Shown here one piece after another: positions 54,091-61,844 of a stretch of 64,000 nucleotides of DNA (position 1 is its first letter; every line of letters begins with the position of its first letter). The stretch covers positions 1-64,000 of the forward strand of contig NZ_VORW01000001.1 of NCBI RefSeq assembly GCF_007997215.1, given 5' to 3'. A model generated the notes under the pieces. The model saw nothing but the letters and a program-made list of their open reading frames with translations, was not told the DNA's origin and ran no database searches. The DNA is from Algoriphagus aquimarinus. Its GTDB lineage: Bacteria > Bacteroidota > Bacteroidia > Cytophagales > Cyclobacteriaceae. The position numbers were made by a program, and so were the translations under genes.

Positions 54091-55146
54091 ATGGCGGAGC
54101 AATTAATTTCTTTATCTGAATTTTGGAGTTTACGGGATCAATTCCCATTGATCGATGCGCGCAGTGAAGGAGAATTTGAACAAAGCCAGATCCCCGGATC
54201 CATCAACATTCCAATCCTGAATAACCTGGAAAGGATTGTAGTAGGAACACTCTATAAAGAAAAAGGATCAGAAGAAGCGACAATCAAAGGTTTCGAATTG
54301 GTTGGCCCTCGGTTTCACCTAATTCTAAAAGATGTTCTCAAGCAATTCCCTCAGAAAAAAGTAATTGTCTACTGTTGGCGCGGGGGAATGCGAAGTCAAA
54401 TACTATCCTGGCTACTGACCATGGTAGGTTTTGAAGTTTATCGTCTGAAGGGCGGATACAAAACATACCGAACCTATAGCTTTGACTTGGTGAGACAAGA
54501 CTGGAACCTGCTAGTCTTAGGAGGCAAAACCGGAACTGGTAAAACTAGATTACTTCAGAAACTCCAGGAAGCTGGCGAGCAAATTATCGACTTGGAAGGA
54601 CTTGCGAATCACAAAGGATCTTCCTTTGGATCAATCGGACAACCTGCTCAACCCACTGTAGAGCAATTTGAAAACATATTCGCAGAAGCTTTGCGTAAGC
54701 AAAATCCAGAAAAATTTATTTGGATAGAAAACGAAAGTCGGAAAATCGGAAGACTGATTCTGCCGGACAAATTCTATCATCAAATGCTGGCGGCACCGCT
54801 TATTGATATCCTGAAAACTGAACAAGAGCGAATCGATTTGATCGCTGAAGAATATGCTGTATTGCCCGCAGATGAATTAATACTTGCTGTTTTGCGACTA
54901 AAAAAACGTCTGGGCGGTTTGCGTACTTCGCAGGCTATCGAAGCAATAGTAGAAGGAAATCATCCGGAATGGATATCCAACATGCTGATCTACTATGATA
55001 AAGCTTACACATTTGACTTGGATAAGCATGCCGAAGGAAAAACAATCCAACTAGACCTATCTGGAATTGACCAAGATACATCCATCAAAAAACTACTCGA
55101 TGCAAAAACCAAATTCCATGGAAAACACACCAACAAGACTGACTGA
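54091..55146 (+). CDS. mnmH: tRNA 2-selenouridine synthase
   Basis: From the ATG at 54091 the protein is 351 residues. A rhodanese domain comes first (LIDARSEGEFEQSQIPGSINIPIL), with the catalytic Cys95 in VYCWRGGMRSQ. The P-loop GGKTGTGKTRLL (about 144-155) and DLEGLANHKGSSFG follow, matching SelU/YbbB. It replaces sulfur with selenium in the wobble 2-thiouridine of tRNAs for Lys, Glu and Gln, using selenophosphate from the next gene. selD overlaps its 3' end by 29 bases. Confidence 0.95.
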   Translation: MAEQLISLSEFWSLRDQFPLIDARSEGEFEQSQIPGSINIPILNNLERIVVGTLYKEKGSEEATIKGFELVGPRFHLILKDVLKQFPQKKVIVYCWRGGMRSQILSWLLTMVGFEVYRLKGGYKTYRTYSFDLVRQDWNLLVLGGKTGTGKTRLLQKLQEAGEQIIDLEGLANHKGSSFGSIGQPAQPTVEQFENIFAEALRKQNPEKFIWIENESRKIGRLILPDKFYHQMLAAPLIDILKTEQERIDLIAEEYAVLPADELILAVLRLKKRLGGLRTSQAIEAIVEGNHPEWISNMLIYYDKAYTFDLDKHAEGKTIQLDLSGIDQDTSIKKLLDAKTKFHGKHTNKTD

Positions 55147-56161
55147 ATGGAGTGAAGGCTCCGGCTGTGGGTGCAAGATCGCGCCAGCAATCCTTGATCA
55201 GATCTTAACGGCGAGCGGATCTTTTTCACAAAATGACCCAAATCTTCTGGTTGGAAATTCTCATAAAGATGATGCGGCTGTGTATCAGGTTTCCGAAGAT
55301 TTAGCAGTGATCAATACAGTGGATTTCTTCACACCGATAGTAGATGATCCCTTTGACTTTGGGAGAATCGCTGCTGCAAATGCCCTTTCGGATGTGTATG
55401 CTATGGGTGGTAAGCCAATATTTGCTAATGCAATCTTAAGCTGGCCTGTAGAAAAACTTTCTCCAGACCTGGCCGCCAAAGTCATGGAAGGGGCAAAGAC
55501 TATCTGCAAAGCTGCAGGAATCGAATTAGCCGGCGGGCATTCTATCGCTGCAAAGGATCCGATTTTTGGACTTTCAGTAAATGGAATTGTACATCCACAT
55601 AAGATCAAAACGAATAACGCTGCAAAAGCCGGAGATATCATTTACCTCACCAAGCAGCTTGGGGTAGGCGTACTGGCAACAGCGCTGAAGCGTCAAAAAA
55701 TTACGGATAAGGATTACCTGAGTTTGGTTGATACGGCCTGCCGATTGAACTCTATTGGTGAAATACTCGGCAATCATGAGGAAGTTCATGCTATGACAGA
55801 TGTCACCGGATTTGGATTGCTGGGGCATTTGATAGAAATGTGTGAAGGCGCAGGTCTTTCTGCTGAGATAAACCTCCTTAAACTTCCTATGATTGAAGGT
55901 GTACAGGAATACATCAATCAATTTATTTTCCCTGACAATACCTACCGCAACTGGAACGCTTACAGCGCTAAGACAAAAGGTGTGGTAGGAATGGACTTGG
56001 TAAAACTTTGTGACCCTCAGACAAGCGGAGGATTGATGCTTGCTGTAGACCCTGAAAACAAAGCTTGGTTTGAAGACTCCATGAAGCAGCAAGATCAAGT
56101 AATTTGGGAAATTGGTCGCTTCATTGAAAGAAACGAACAGGTGGTGGAAGTTTTACCATAG
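55118..56161 (+). CDS. selD: selenophosphate synthase (selenide, water dikinase), Cys type
   Basis: The ATG at 55118 gives 347 residues starting MENTPTRLTEWSEGSG. Cys17-Gly-Cys19-Lys20 (in GCGCKIAP) matches the E. coli active site Cys17/Lys20, so this is a Cys, not selenocysteine, enzyme. DPNLLVGNSHKDDAAVYQ, NTVDFFTPIVDDPFDFGRIAAANALSD, AGGHSI, MTDVTGFGLLGHL and LCDPQTSGGLML complete the family. It makes selenophosphate. The overlap with mnmH ties it to selenouridine rather than selenocysteine. Confidence 0.96.
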   Translation: MENTPTRLTEWSEGSGCGCKIAPAILDQILTASGSFSQNDPNLLVGNSHKDDAAVYQVSEDLAVINTVDFFTPIVDDPFDFGRIAAANALSDVYAMGGKPIFANAILSWPVEKLSPDLAAKVMEGAKTICKAAGIELAGGHSIAAKDPIFGLSVNGIVHPHKIKTNNAAKAGDIIYLTKQLGVGVLATALKRQKITDKDYLSLVDTACRLNSIGEILGNHEEVHAMTDVTGFGLLGHLIEMCEGAGLSAEINLLKLPMIEGVQEYINQFIFPDNTYRNWNAYSAKTKGVVGMDLVKLCDPQTSGGLMLAVDPENKAWFEDSMKQQDQVIWEIGRFIERNEQVVEVLP

Positions 56162-56210
56162 CATTACTTATTGTTTATTATCTTAACAGAATTAACAGCC
56201 CAAACCTATC

Positions 56211-57122
56211 ATGCAAAACCTAAAAAACCTTTTCGCATTACTCTTGCTGTTTACCTCTAGTACACTTTATGCTCAACAAGCTCCGGAGGGAACATCCAGT
56301 GAGCTAGTAATCCTCAACGTAAAGACTGGAGAACAGAAGACAATCTTAAAAGAAGTCAGACATTTCGAAGCACCAAATTGGTCTAGAGATGGAAAATACT
56401 TACTCATCAATTCTGGAGGGCATCTCGAGAAAGTAGATTTTGATGGCAATAAATTAGGGCAAATTCAGCCTGATAAAATCTCCCGCGCAAACAATGATCA
56501 CGGGCTAAGTTTCGACGGAAAACTTCTTGTGATCAGCAAAAGTGATCAAGACTTTGGCTCTCGAATTTATACCGTTCCACTTGCTGGTGGCGAGCCAAAA
56601 TTGATTACGCCAGAACATCCAAGCTATTGGCATGGAATCAGTCCAGATGGAAAAACATTGGTGTATTGCGCTCAGCGAGATGGAGCATGGGATATATATG
56701 CCATCCCAACTGCAGGAGGTACAGAGAAAAGGATTACCACTGCCGAAGGTCTTGATGATGGCCCTGAATACTCTTATGACGGCAAGTGGATTTATTTCAA
56801 TTCTAACCGTACAGGAAGCATGCATGCTTATCGAATGAAACCTGATGGAACTGGTGCCGAACAACTCACCAATGACTTACTGGACAATTGGTTCCCACAC
56901 CCATCTCCTGACAATAAATCAGCAGTGATTATTTCCTACTTAGAGGATCAAAAAGGATCTCACCCATTTGGCAAGGACGTTAAACTTCGCTTGCTCAATG
57001 TGGAGACTAAAGAAATCAAAGATTTAACAAAAGTCTTCTACGGCGGTCAAGGCACGATCAACGTGCATAGCTGGTCGCCTGATGGCGAATGGATAGCTTT
57101 TGTGAGATATCATAAGCCTTGA
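56211..57122 (+). CDS. TolB-like WD40/PD40 beta-propeller protein, secreted
   Basis: The 303-residue protein has a signal peptide (NLFALLLLFTSSTLYAQQ). The rest is a TolB/PD40 propeller with repeated blocks: APNWSRDGKYLLINSGG, NNDHGLSFDGKLLVIS, YWHGISPDGKTLVYCAQRDG, DDGPEYSYDGKWIYFNSNRTG, DNWFPHPSPDNKSAVIISY and NVHSWSPDGEWIAFV. TolB-type propellers bind protein or glycan partners, and this one lacks the TolB N-terminal domain. It follows selD by 49 bp but is functionally unrelated. Homologues carry, from memory, an N-terminal DUF1349-like domain like the protein at 30075. Confidence 0.86.
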   Translation: MQNLKNLFALLLLFTSSTLYAQQAPEGTSSELVILNVKTGEQKTILKEVRHFEAPNWSRDGKYLLINSGGHLEKVDFDGNKLGQIQPDKISRANNDHGLSFDGKLLVISKSDQDFGSRIYTVPLAGGEPKLITPEHPSYWHGISPDGKTLVYCAQRDGAWDIYAIPTAGGTEKRITTAEGLDDGPEYSYDGKWIYFNSNRTGSMHAYRMKPDGTGAEQLTNDLLDNWFPHPSPDNKSAVIISYLEDQKGSHPFGKDVKLRLLNVETKEIKDLTKVFYGGQGTINVHSWSPDGEWIAFVRYHKP

Positions 57123-57677
57123 TTAGATCAGCGGTGAAACGCCACCTGACACCATGAATTTCATCACGTCGGAGCTTTTCACTCCTATTAGCGGCGTTAC
57201 TTTGTCTTTGGGTACTAAGAATACATTCCCAGAGACATTGTAGCTATGCGGGAAATAAACGGCTACCATGTCAGGCTCACCAACAACCGACATATCATCC
57301 TGAGTGATAAAACCCAAGCGAATAAAAGTATCACTTAGCTGTACTTTCACTGGGGAGGAGAATTTCTTTTTGTCTCCGACAAAAGCTCCCATCAAGTCCT
57401 TGATACTTGTGTAGATCAAATTTACCAGAGGAATGCTAATCAGTCCTCGCTCAAACCAATCAAGAATAGGTTTAGCAAAGAAAAGGCTTGCCATATATCC
57501 CATGAAAGTGATCAAACCGATTACCATCAAAATCCCAATTCCTGGAATGGGAGCCGGAATAAGGTTATCCAAAAATAGGATAGTTTGATAAATGATGTAG
57601 AGGGTTACTGCAATTGGAGTGATAAATAACAGCCCTCTAAGAAAATAGGAAATGATACGTGTGTAAGTAAATTTCAT
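57123..57677 (-). CDS. DUF502 family membrane protein
   Basis: From the ATG at 57677 the product is 184 residues: MKFTYTRIISYFLRGLLFITPIAVTLYIIY, then a second helix pair GIGILMVIGLITFMGYMASLFF, and the DUF502 block WFERGLISIPLVNLIYTSIKDLMGAF. The soluble C-terminal part has VAVYFPHSYNVSGNVFLVP and ends SGGVSPLI. The function is unknown. A TTG-initiated extension to 57710 would run through a terminator hairpin, so I reject it. It converges on the TolB-like gene with no gap. Confidence 0.88.
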   Translation of the reverse strand: MKFTYTRIISYFLRGLLFITPIAVTLYIIYQTILFLDNLIPAPIPGIGILMVIGLITFMGYMASLFFAKPILDWFERGLISIPLVNLIYTSIKDLMGAFVGDKKKFSSPVKVQLSDTFIRLGFITQDDMSVVGEPDMVAVYFPHSYNVSGNVFLVPKDKVTPLIGVKSSDVMKFMVSGGVSPLI

Positions 57678-57690
57678 CGATGTAAAAGGA

Positions 57691-57725
57691 AAATCCTGAT
57701 TATTACTCAATAATAATCAGGATTT
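57691..57725 (-). terminator. intrinsic terminator after the DUF1080 gene
   Basis: AAATCCTGATTATTA (57691-57705) pairs perfectly with TAATAATCAGGATTT (57711-57725). On the minus strand the stem ends in TTT and continues with TCCTTTT. It lies 38 bases after the DUF1080 stop at 57764. Confidence 0.85.
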
Positions 57726-57763
57726 ATACTTGAAGATACTTTTCAGTCTATTTTTCTCGCAGA

Positions 57764-58393
57764 TTAATCTGGAAGGATTTTCACTTTCACACTCTTGTAA
57801 TAAATCACAGATTTAGGATCGTGCGCTTGAAGAGCGATAGTACCATGATCAGCTTTTTTGGTACCTAGACCATCTTTACGGTTTTCATCTTTAGACTGAT
57901 CATATACATTGACAGTTTCTCCATTGATTTTCACAGTGACTACATCACCTTGAACGATGATATGCTCAGTGTACCATTCTCCGTCTTTTACATAGACTTC
58001 TTTCACATCTTGGAATGAATATACACTACCTGTTTTTCTCCAGTCCGTATGGCTTTGATTTACTTGGATTTCATAGCCTACGTTTGGCCAGCCATCTTCT
58101 TGGTACTCCGTATGGACAAAAATACCGGAATTCGCGCCAGGCATGGTCTTCAATTCAGCGATCACTTCGAAATTATTGAAGTCATGATTTGCTACATCTC
58201 CATTATAAAAAGCATGTCCACGTGGGCCAGCCACTTTAATCACACCATCTTCAACCTGAAAAGATTCAGATTTTTCAGAAATTTTCCAGCCATCAAGGTT
58301 TTTACCATTGAAAAGCTCGATCCAATCTCCACTTTGAGCGGAAACTGAAAATGTAAGTGCTATGAAGCAACAGAATGTTAATAGGGTTTTCAT
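57764..58393 (-). CDS. secreted DUF1080 (3-keto-disaccharide hydrolase-like) protein
   Basis: The 209-residue protein has a signal peptide (KTLLTFCCFIALTFSVSAQ) and the DUF1080 jelly-roll: WIELFNGKNLDGWKI, FQVEDGVIKV, NFEVIAELKTMPGANSGIFVHT, VGYEIQVNQSH, EWYTEHIIVQGDVVTVKINGETV and HGTIALQAHDPKSVIYYKSVKVK. DUF1080 proteins include 3-keto-glycoside hydrolases acting with Gfo/Idh/MocA oxidoreductases. It occupies the position where nqrF would be expected, after nqrE, but has a terminator between and its own start. Confidence 0.9.
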   Translation of the reverse strand: MKTLLTFCCFIALTFSVSAQSGDWIELFNGKNLDGWKISEKSESFQVEDGVIKVAGPRGHAFYNGDVANHDFNNFEVIAELKTMPGANSGIFVHTEYQEDGWPNVGYEIQVNQSHTDWRKTGSVYSFQDVKEVYVKDGEWYTEHIIVQGDVVTVKINGETVNVYDQSKDENRKDGLGTKKADHGTIALQAHDPKSVIYYKSVKVKILPD

Positions 58394-58440
58394 AAGAGAC
58401 AGGGTTTTTGAATAATACGTTTACAGTGTAAAAGTTACTA

Positions 58441-58464
58441 GGTAATTGACAAATATCAATTACC
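58441..58464. repeat. perfect intergenic palindrome
   Basis: GGTAATTGA (58441-58449) and TCAATTACC (58456-58464) form a 9-bp inverted repeat with a 6-base loop, between the nqr terminator and the DUF1080 start on the minus strand. It could be a regulator site for the DUF1080 gene; no T run follows. Confidence 0.5.
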
Positions 58465-58470
58465 ATTAAA

Positions 58471-58503
58471 AACAAAAGCTCTGAGATACTATCCCAGAGC
58501 TTT
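58471..58503 (-). terminator. terminator of the nqr operon
   Basis: AAAGCTCTG (58475-58483) and CAGAGCTTT (58495-58503) pair, extended by a partial inner stem. On the minus strand a T-rich tract follows (58477-58466). It is 27 bases after the nqrE stop. Confidence 0.85.
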
Positions 58504-58529
58504 CAAATATATTCTTAAACCGAATGTGA

Positions 58530-59141
58530 TTACAAATCAATACCCATAAAGGACATAAATGCCAATCCCATCAATCCAGTCAAAAGCATGGTAATCCCCA
58601 AACCTTTCAAGCCATTTGGGACATGGGAATATTTCAATTTCTCACGGATAGCTGCTAATGCCACAATAGCTAACAACCATCCTACACCTGATCCGAAACC
58701 GTAAACGGCAGATTCTGCAAGTGTATAATCTCTTTGTGCCATGAAAAGTGAGCCACCTAGAATCGCACAGTTTACAGCGATCAAAGGAAGGAAGATACCT
58801 AAAGCACCATAAAGTGCAGGAGCAAATTTCTCTACGATCATCTCCACCAATTGTACCATTGCAGCAATGATGGCAATGAACATGATGAATTGTAAGAATG
58901 AAAGATCTATCTCAGCCAAACCTGGACTGATCCAAGCTAATGCTCCTTCTTTCAAAACATACTCGTTTAGCATCCAGTTGGTCGGTACAGTTACTGTCAA
59001 TACAAATATTACAGCAGCACCAAGACCCATTGCAGTACTTACTTTTTTGGAAACAGCCAAGAATGAACACATTCCAAGGAAGTAAGCGAAAATCATATTG
59101 TCGATAAAAATCGACCGAATACCTAAATTAAATAAATCCAT
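58530..59141 (-). CDS. nqrE: Na+-translocating NADH:quinone reductase subunit E
   Basis: The 203-residue membrane protein has six hydrophobic segments and opens [30 protein letters not shown]. The half-membrane Cys in MCSF and the later NCAILGG match Cys residues proposed to hold the intramembrane iron centre shared with Nqr[17 protein letters not shown] is a strong family block. It is the last gene of the operon and is followed by a terminator, with no nqrF. Confidence 0.95.
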   Translation of the reverse strand: MDLFNLGIRSIFIDNMIFAYFLGMCSFLAVSKKVSTAMGLGAAVIFVLTVTVPTNWMLNEYVLKEGALAWISPGLAEIDLSFLQFIMFIAIIAAMVQLVEMIVEKFAPALYGALGIFLPLIAVNCAILGGSLFMAQRDYTLAESAVYGFGSGVGWLLAIVALAAIREKLKYSHVPNGLKGLGITMLLTGLMGLAFMSFMGIDL

Positions 59142-59156
59142 TTTTTCGCTAATTAA

Positions 59157-59840
59157 TTAGTGTTCAACATAACCTGTCTTGGTACGCTGTACCCAGATGA
59201 TGATTCCCAAAATCATAAATGCACCTACCGGTGACACCATCAAACCATTGGTAGCTAATGTGAAATCAGGTCCAAATAAACTAGAAATGTAATCGTAAAC
59301 AGGAACACCAAATACAGCACCTGAACCGAGTAATTCTCGGAAGAAGGCAACTGCCAAAATGATCCAAGAATAACCCAAAGCAGATCCAAATCCATCCAAT
59401 ACTGAATCGTAAGGTTTATTACCCATTGCAAATGCTTCAAGTCTACCCATTACAATACAGTTGGTAATAATAAGTCCGACGAAAACAGACAGCTCCTTAT
59501 ACATGTCGTAGGCAAAAGCCTTTAATACCTCGTTTACCAAAGTAACCAAAGTCGCTACCACGGCAAGCTGTACAATAATTCTAACACGTCCAGGGACCGT
59601 ATTTCTCATCAAAGAGATCACAAAGTTGGACATTACCACCACAAAGATTACCGCAATAGCCATAACCAAAGTAGGCTTCATCTGGGTAGTTACCGCCAAA
59701 GCAGAACAGATCCCCAATACCTGAATAGTTACTGGATTATCATCCACTAATGGATCCGATATTAATTTTTTCCGGCGCTTAGATAATAAAGCCTCAGCGG
59801 ACTTTGTCACAATCGCCTTTTCTACAGTTTCAGCACTCAT
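59157..59840 (-). CDS. nqrD: Na+-translocating NADH:quinone reductase subunit D
   Basis: The 227-residue protein has a polar N-terminus, then LISDPLVDDNPVTIQVLGICSALAVTT and FVGLIITNCIVMGRLEAFAM, the NqrD signature with two Cys (ICSA, NCIVMG) expected to coordinate the iron shared with NqrE. Six membrane helices are predicted. It is 15 bases from nqrE and 30 from nqrC. Confidence 0.95.
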   Translation of the reverse strand: MSAETVEKAIVTKSAEALLSKRRKKLISDPLVDDNPVTIQVLGICSALAVTTQMKPTLVMAIAVIFVVVMSNFVISLMRNTVPGRVRIIVQLAVVATLVTLVNEVLKAFAYDMYKELSVFVGLIITNCIVMGRLEAFAMGNKPYDSVLDGFGSALGYSWIILAVAFFRELLGSGAVFGVPVYDYISSLFGPDFTLATNGLMVSPVGAFMILGIIIWVQRTKTGYVEH

Positions 59841-59870
59841 GTTTATGAAATTGTTGAGTTGATAATTTTA

Positions 59871-60635
59871 TTAAAGTGCAGCTACAGCAGTAGATGACTT
59901 TTTAGATTCTATGTAAGCTTGATAATAATTGAGGTAATTATAAAGCATATTATTTACTCCCTTGCCAGTAATCGTAGCACCAGACATACCATCTACTTTA
60001 TGAGGACTATTGGAGTAATCAATACCTTCTCCTTTTTGCATTTCTACTGCTACAAGTTTTCCCGACTCATCATAAATTGTCTTTCCAACGTAGCGAGACT
60101 GCACTTCCGAATCGGTGATCCTTGCGCCAAGTCCAGGAGTCTCACCAGCATGTGCTAATGTGATACCTCCTACAGTATTCATGTCAGTATCTAAAGCTAT
60201 ATATCCCCAGATAGCATTCCAAAGACCTGCGCCATATAGTGGCAAAACGTAATTTGCTACATCATCAGGATTTCCTTCGGCATGGTAAATATAAACTGGA
60301 AACAATCTTTCCTCTTTTGGCTTCTTGTAATTCTTTGCCACATCTACCGTTTCAGCAGTCACTGCAACTCCATCCTGTTCCGTAACTTCCTTACCGTTGA
60401 TATCTACTACAACAGTTGATACTCTACTCTCATAGTAAGCATTCACTTCTTTAGGACTCATTGCAGCAATTTCATCACCTGAAATTAAAGCACCTAAGAT
60501 TTGCTTCTTGTTATCTAGGGCAATTGCTTCTTTCTGCATGGGACCAAGCACCTGCGAAGTACCAGAAAGAAGTAATCCCAAAATCACCGTCAAAATAACG
60601 GAGAATGTAATAATATAAGTGTTAGACTGTTGCAC
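59871..60635 (-). CDS. nqrC: Na+-translocating NADH:quinone reductase subunit C
   Basis: The 254-residue protein has one N-terminal membrane helix (YIITFSVILTVILGLLLSG) and a periplasmic FMN domain. Thr221 in DGMSGATITGKGVNNML is the covalent FMN site (SGAT motif). GIALAHAGETPGLGAR-like GITLAHAGETPGLGARITD is also present. It starts at GTG 60635, inside the 3' end of nqrB (14-base overlap). Confidence 0.95.
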   Translation of the reverse strand: MQQSNTYIITFSVILTVILGLLLSGTSQVLGPMQKEAIALDNKKQILGALISGDEIAAMSPKEVNAYYESRVSTVVVDINGKEVTEQDGVAVTAETVDVAKNYKKPKEERLFPVYIYHAEGNPDDVANYVLPLYGAGLWNAIWGYIALDTDMNTVGGITLAHAGETPGLGARITDSEVQSRYVGKTIYDESGKLVAVEMQKGEGIDYSNSPHKVDGMSGATITGKGVNNMLYNYLNYYQAYIESKKSSTAVAAL

Positions 60636-61839
60636 GTTGTAACCTCCTTGTTTTATTTGCCTTAACTACATAATAATCGATCAATGGAGCGAACACGTTC
60701 ATAAACAGAACTGCTAGCATAATTCCCTCAGGATATGCAGGGTTTGTCACTCGTATGATCACAGTAAGAAACCCGATCAAAAGACCATAAATCCATTTAC
60801 CTGTTTCAGTTTGTGCTGCAGACACCGGGTCAGTTGCCATGAAGACAATACCGAATGCCAAACCTCCCATCACCCAATGATACTGAGGAGGTAGCGCCAT
60901 GTATTCATTTACTGCAAAAAGATTCATCACAAATCCCATGATATAAGCACCAGCAAAGCCAGAGAATATAATCTTCCAGCTAGCTACCCCTGTAGCAATC
61001 AGGATCAATGCTCCAACCAAAGCCATCAACGTTGATGTCTCGCCTATTGAACCAGGTATCCATCCGATAAACAAGTTTGTAAATTCAAATAAGCCTGATC
61101 CAAGTACTGTGTTGTGGCTTGCAAGCGCTTCGACTGCGGTCTGTGTTCCTTCAACGCCTGCATTGTATACAACTGAAAGCGCTGTAGCTCCAGAGAAGCC
61201 ATCCACTGGCATTTTATCACCTAAGTAAGTCCAAACCTGATCACCAGAAATCTGTGCAGGATATGCGAAATATAAGAATGCTCTAGCGGTCATAGCGACG
61301 TTAAGCACGTTCATGCCAGTACCACCGAAAACTTCTTTTGCTATCACTACCGCGAAAACAGTAGCCAAAGCTACTTGCCACAATGGCGTAGTAGCAGGCA
61401 CTACCAAAGGTATTAGCATCCCTGTTACCAGGAAGCCTTCGTTGATTGGGTGCTTACGAACCACTGCGAAAATTGCTTCAACAATACCACCAGCTGTATA
61501 AGCTACCAGTACGATAGGAAGAACAAGCATTACACCTATCCAGGTTTTATCACCAAAATTCTCCCAAAGACCTGCAGTGCCGCCAGTCGCCAACAAATGC
61601 TGATGACCAGTATTATACATACCAAATAGCAAACAAGGAATCATGGCGATTACCACCGTGATCATCATTCGCTTCAGATCAATAGCATCTTTTACTTGTG
61701 CTCCTTTGATACCTGTAGTATGCTTAGGGCTAAACATAAATGTATCCCCTGCCTCAAACGCGTAATATAGACTTTCAAGCTTGCCCCCTTTTTCGAAAAG
61801 TGGCTTCTGCTTGTCCAATAAATCTCTTAGAAACTTCAT
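60622..61839 (-). CDS. nqrB: Na+-translocating NADH:quinone reductase subunit B
   Basis: The 405-residue membrane protein has about ten helices. The covalent FMN site is Thr219 in VDGFSGATALSVVYN. NEGFLVTGMLIPLVVPATTPLWQVALATVFAVVIAKEVFGGTGMN is a strong family block. FMATDPVSAAQTETGKW and NPAYPEGIMLAVLFMNVFAPLID near the C-terminus complete it. NqrB provides most of the sodium path and the quinone site. It lies five bases after nqrA. Confidence 0.96.
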   Translation of the reverse strand: MKFLRDLLDKQKPLFEKGGKLESLYYAFEAGDTFMFSPKHTTGIKGAQVKDAIDLKRMMITVVIAMIPCLLFGMYNTGHQHLLATGGTAGLWENFGDKTWIGVMLVLPIVLVAYTAGGIVEAIFAVVRKHPINEGFLVTGMLIPLVVPATTPLWQVALATVFAVVIAKEVFGGTGMNVLNVAMTARAFLYFAYPAQISGDQVWTYLGDKMPVDGFSGATALSVVYNAGVEGTQTAVEALASHNTVLGSGLFEFTNLFIGWIPGSIGETSTLMALVGALILIATGVASWKIIFSGFAGAYIMGFVMNLFAVNEYMALPPQYHWVMGGLAFGIVFMATDPVSAAQTETGKWIYGLLIGFLTVIIRVTNPAYPEGIMLAVLFMNVFAPLIDYYVVKANKTRRLQRATV

Positions 61840-61844
61840 ATGGA

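Noticed and set aside
57678-57710. TTG-initiated extension of the DUF502 protein
   Set aside because: It would be translated through a perfect terminator hairpin and adds polar residues before a normal ATG start.
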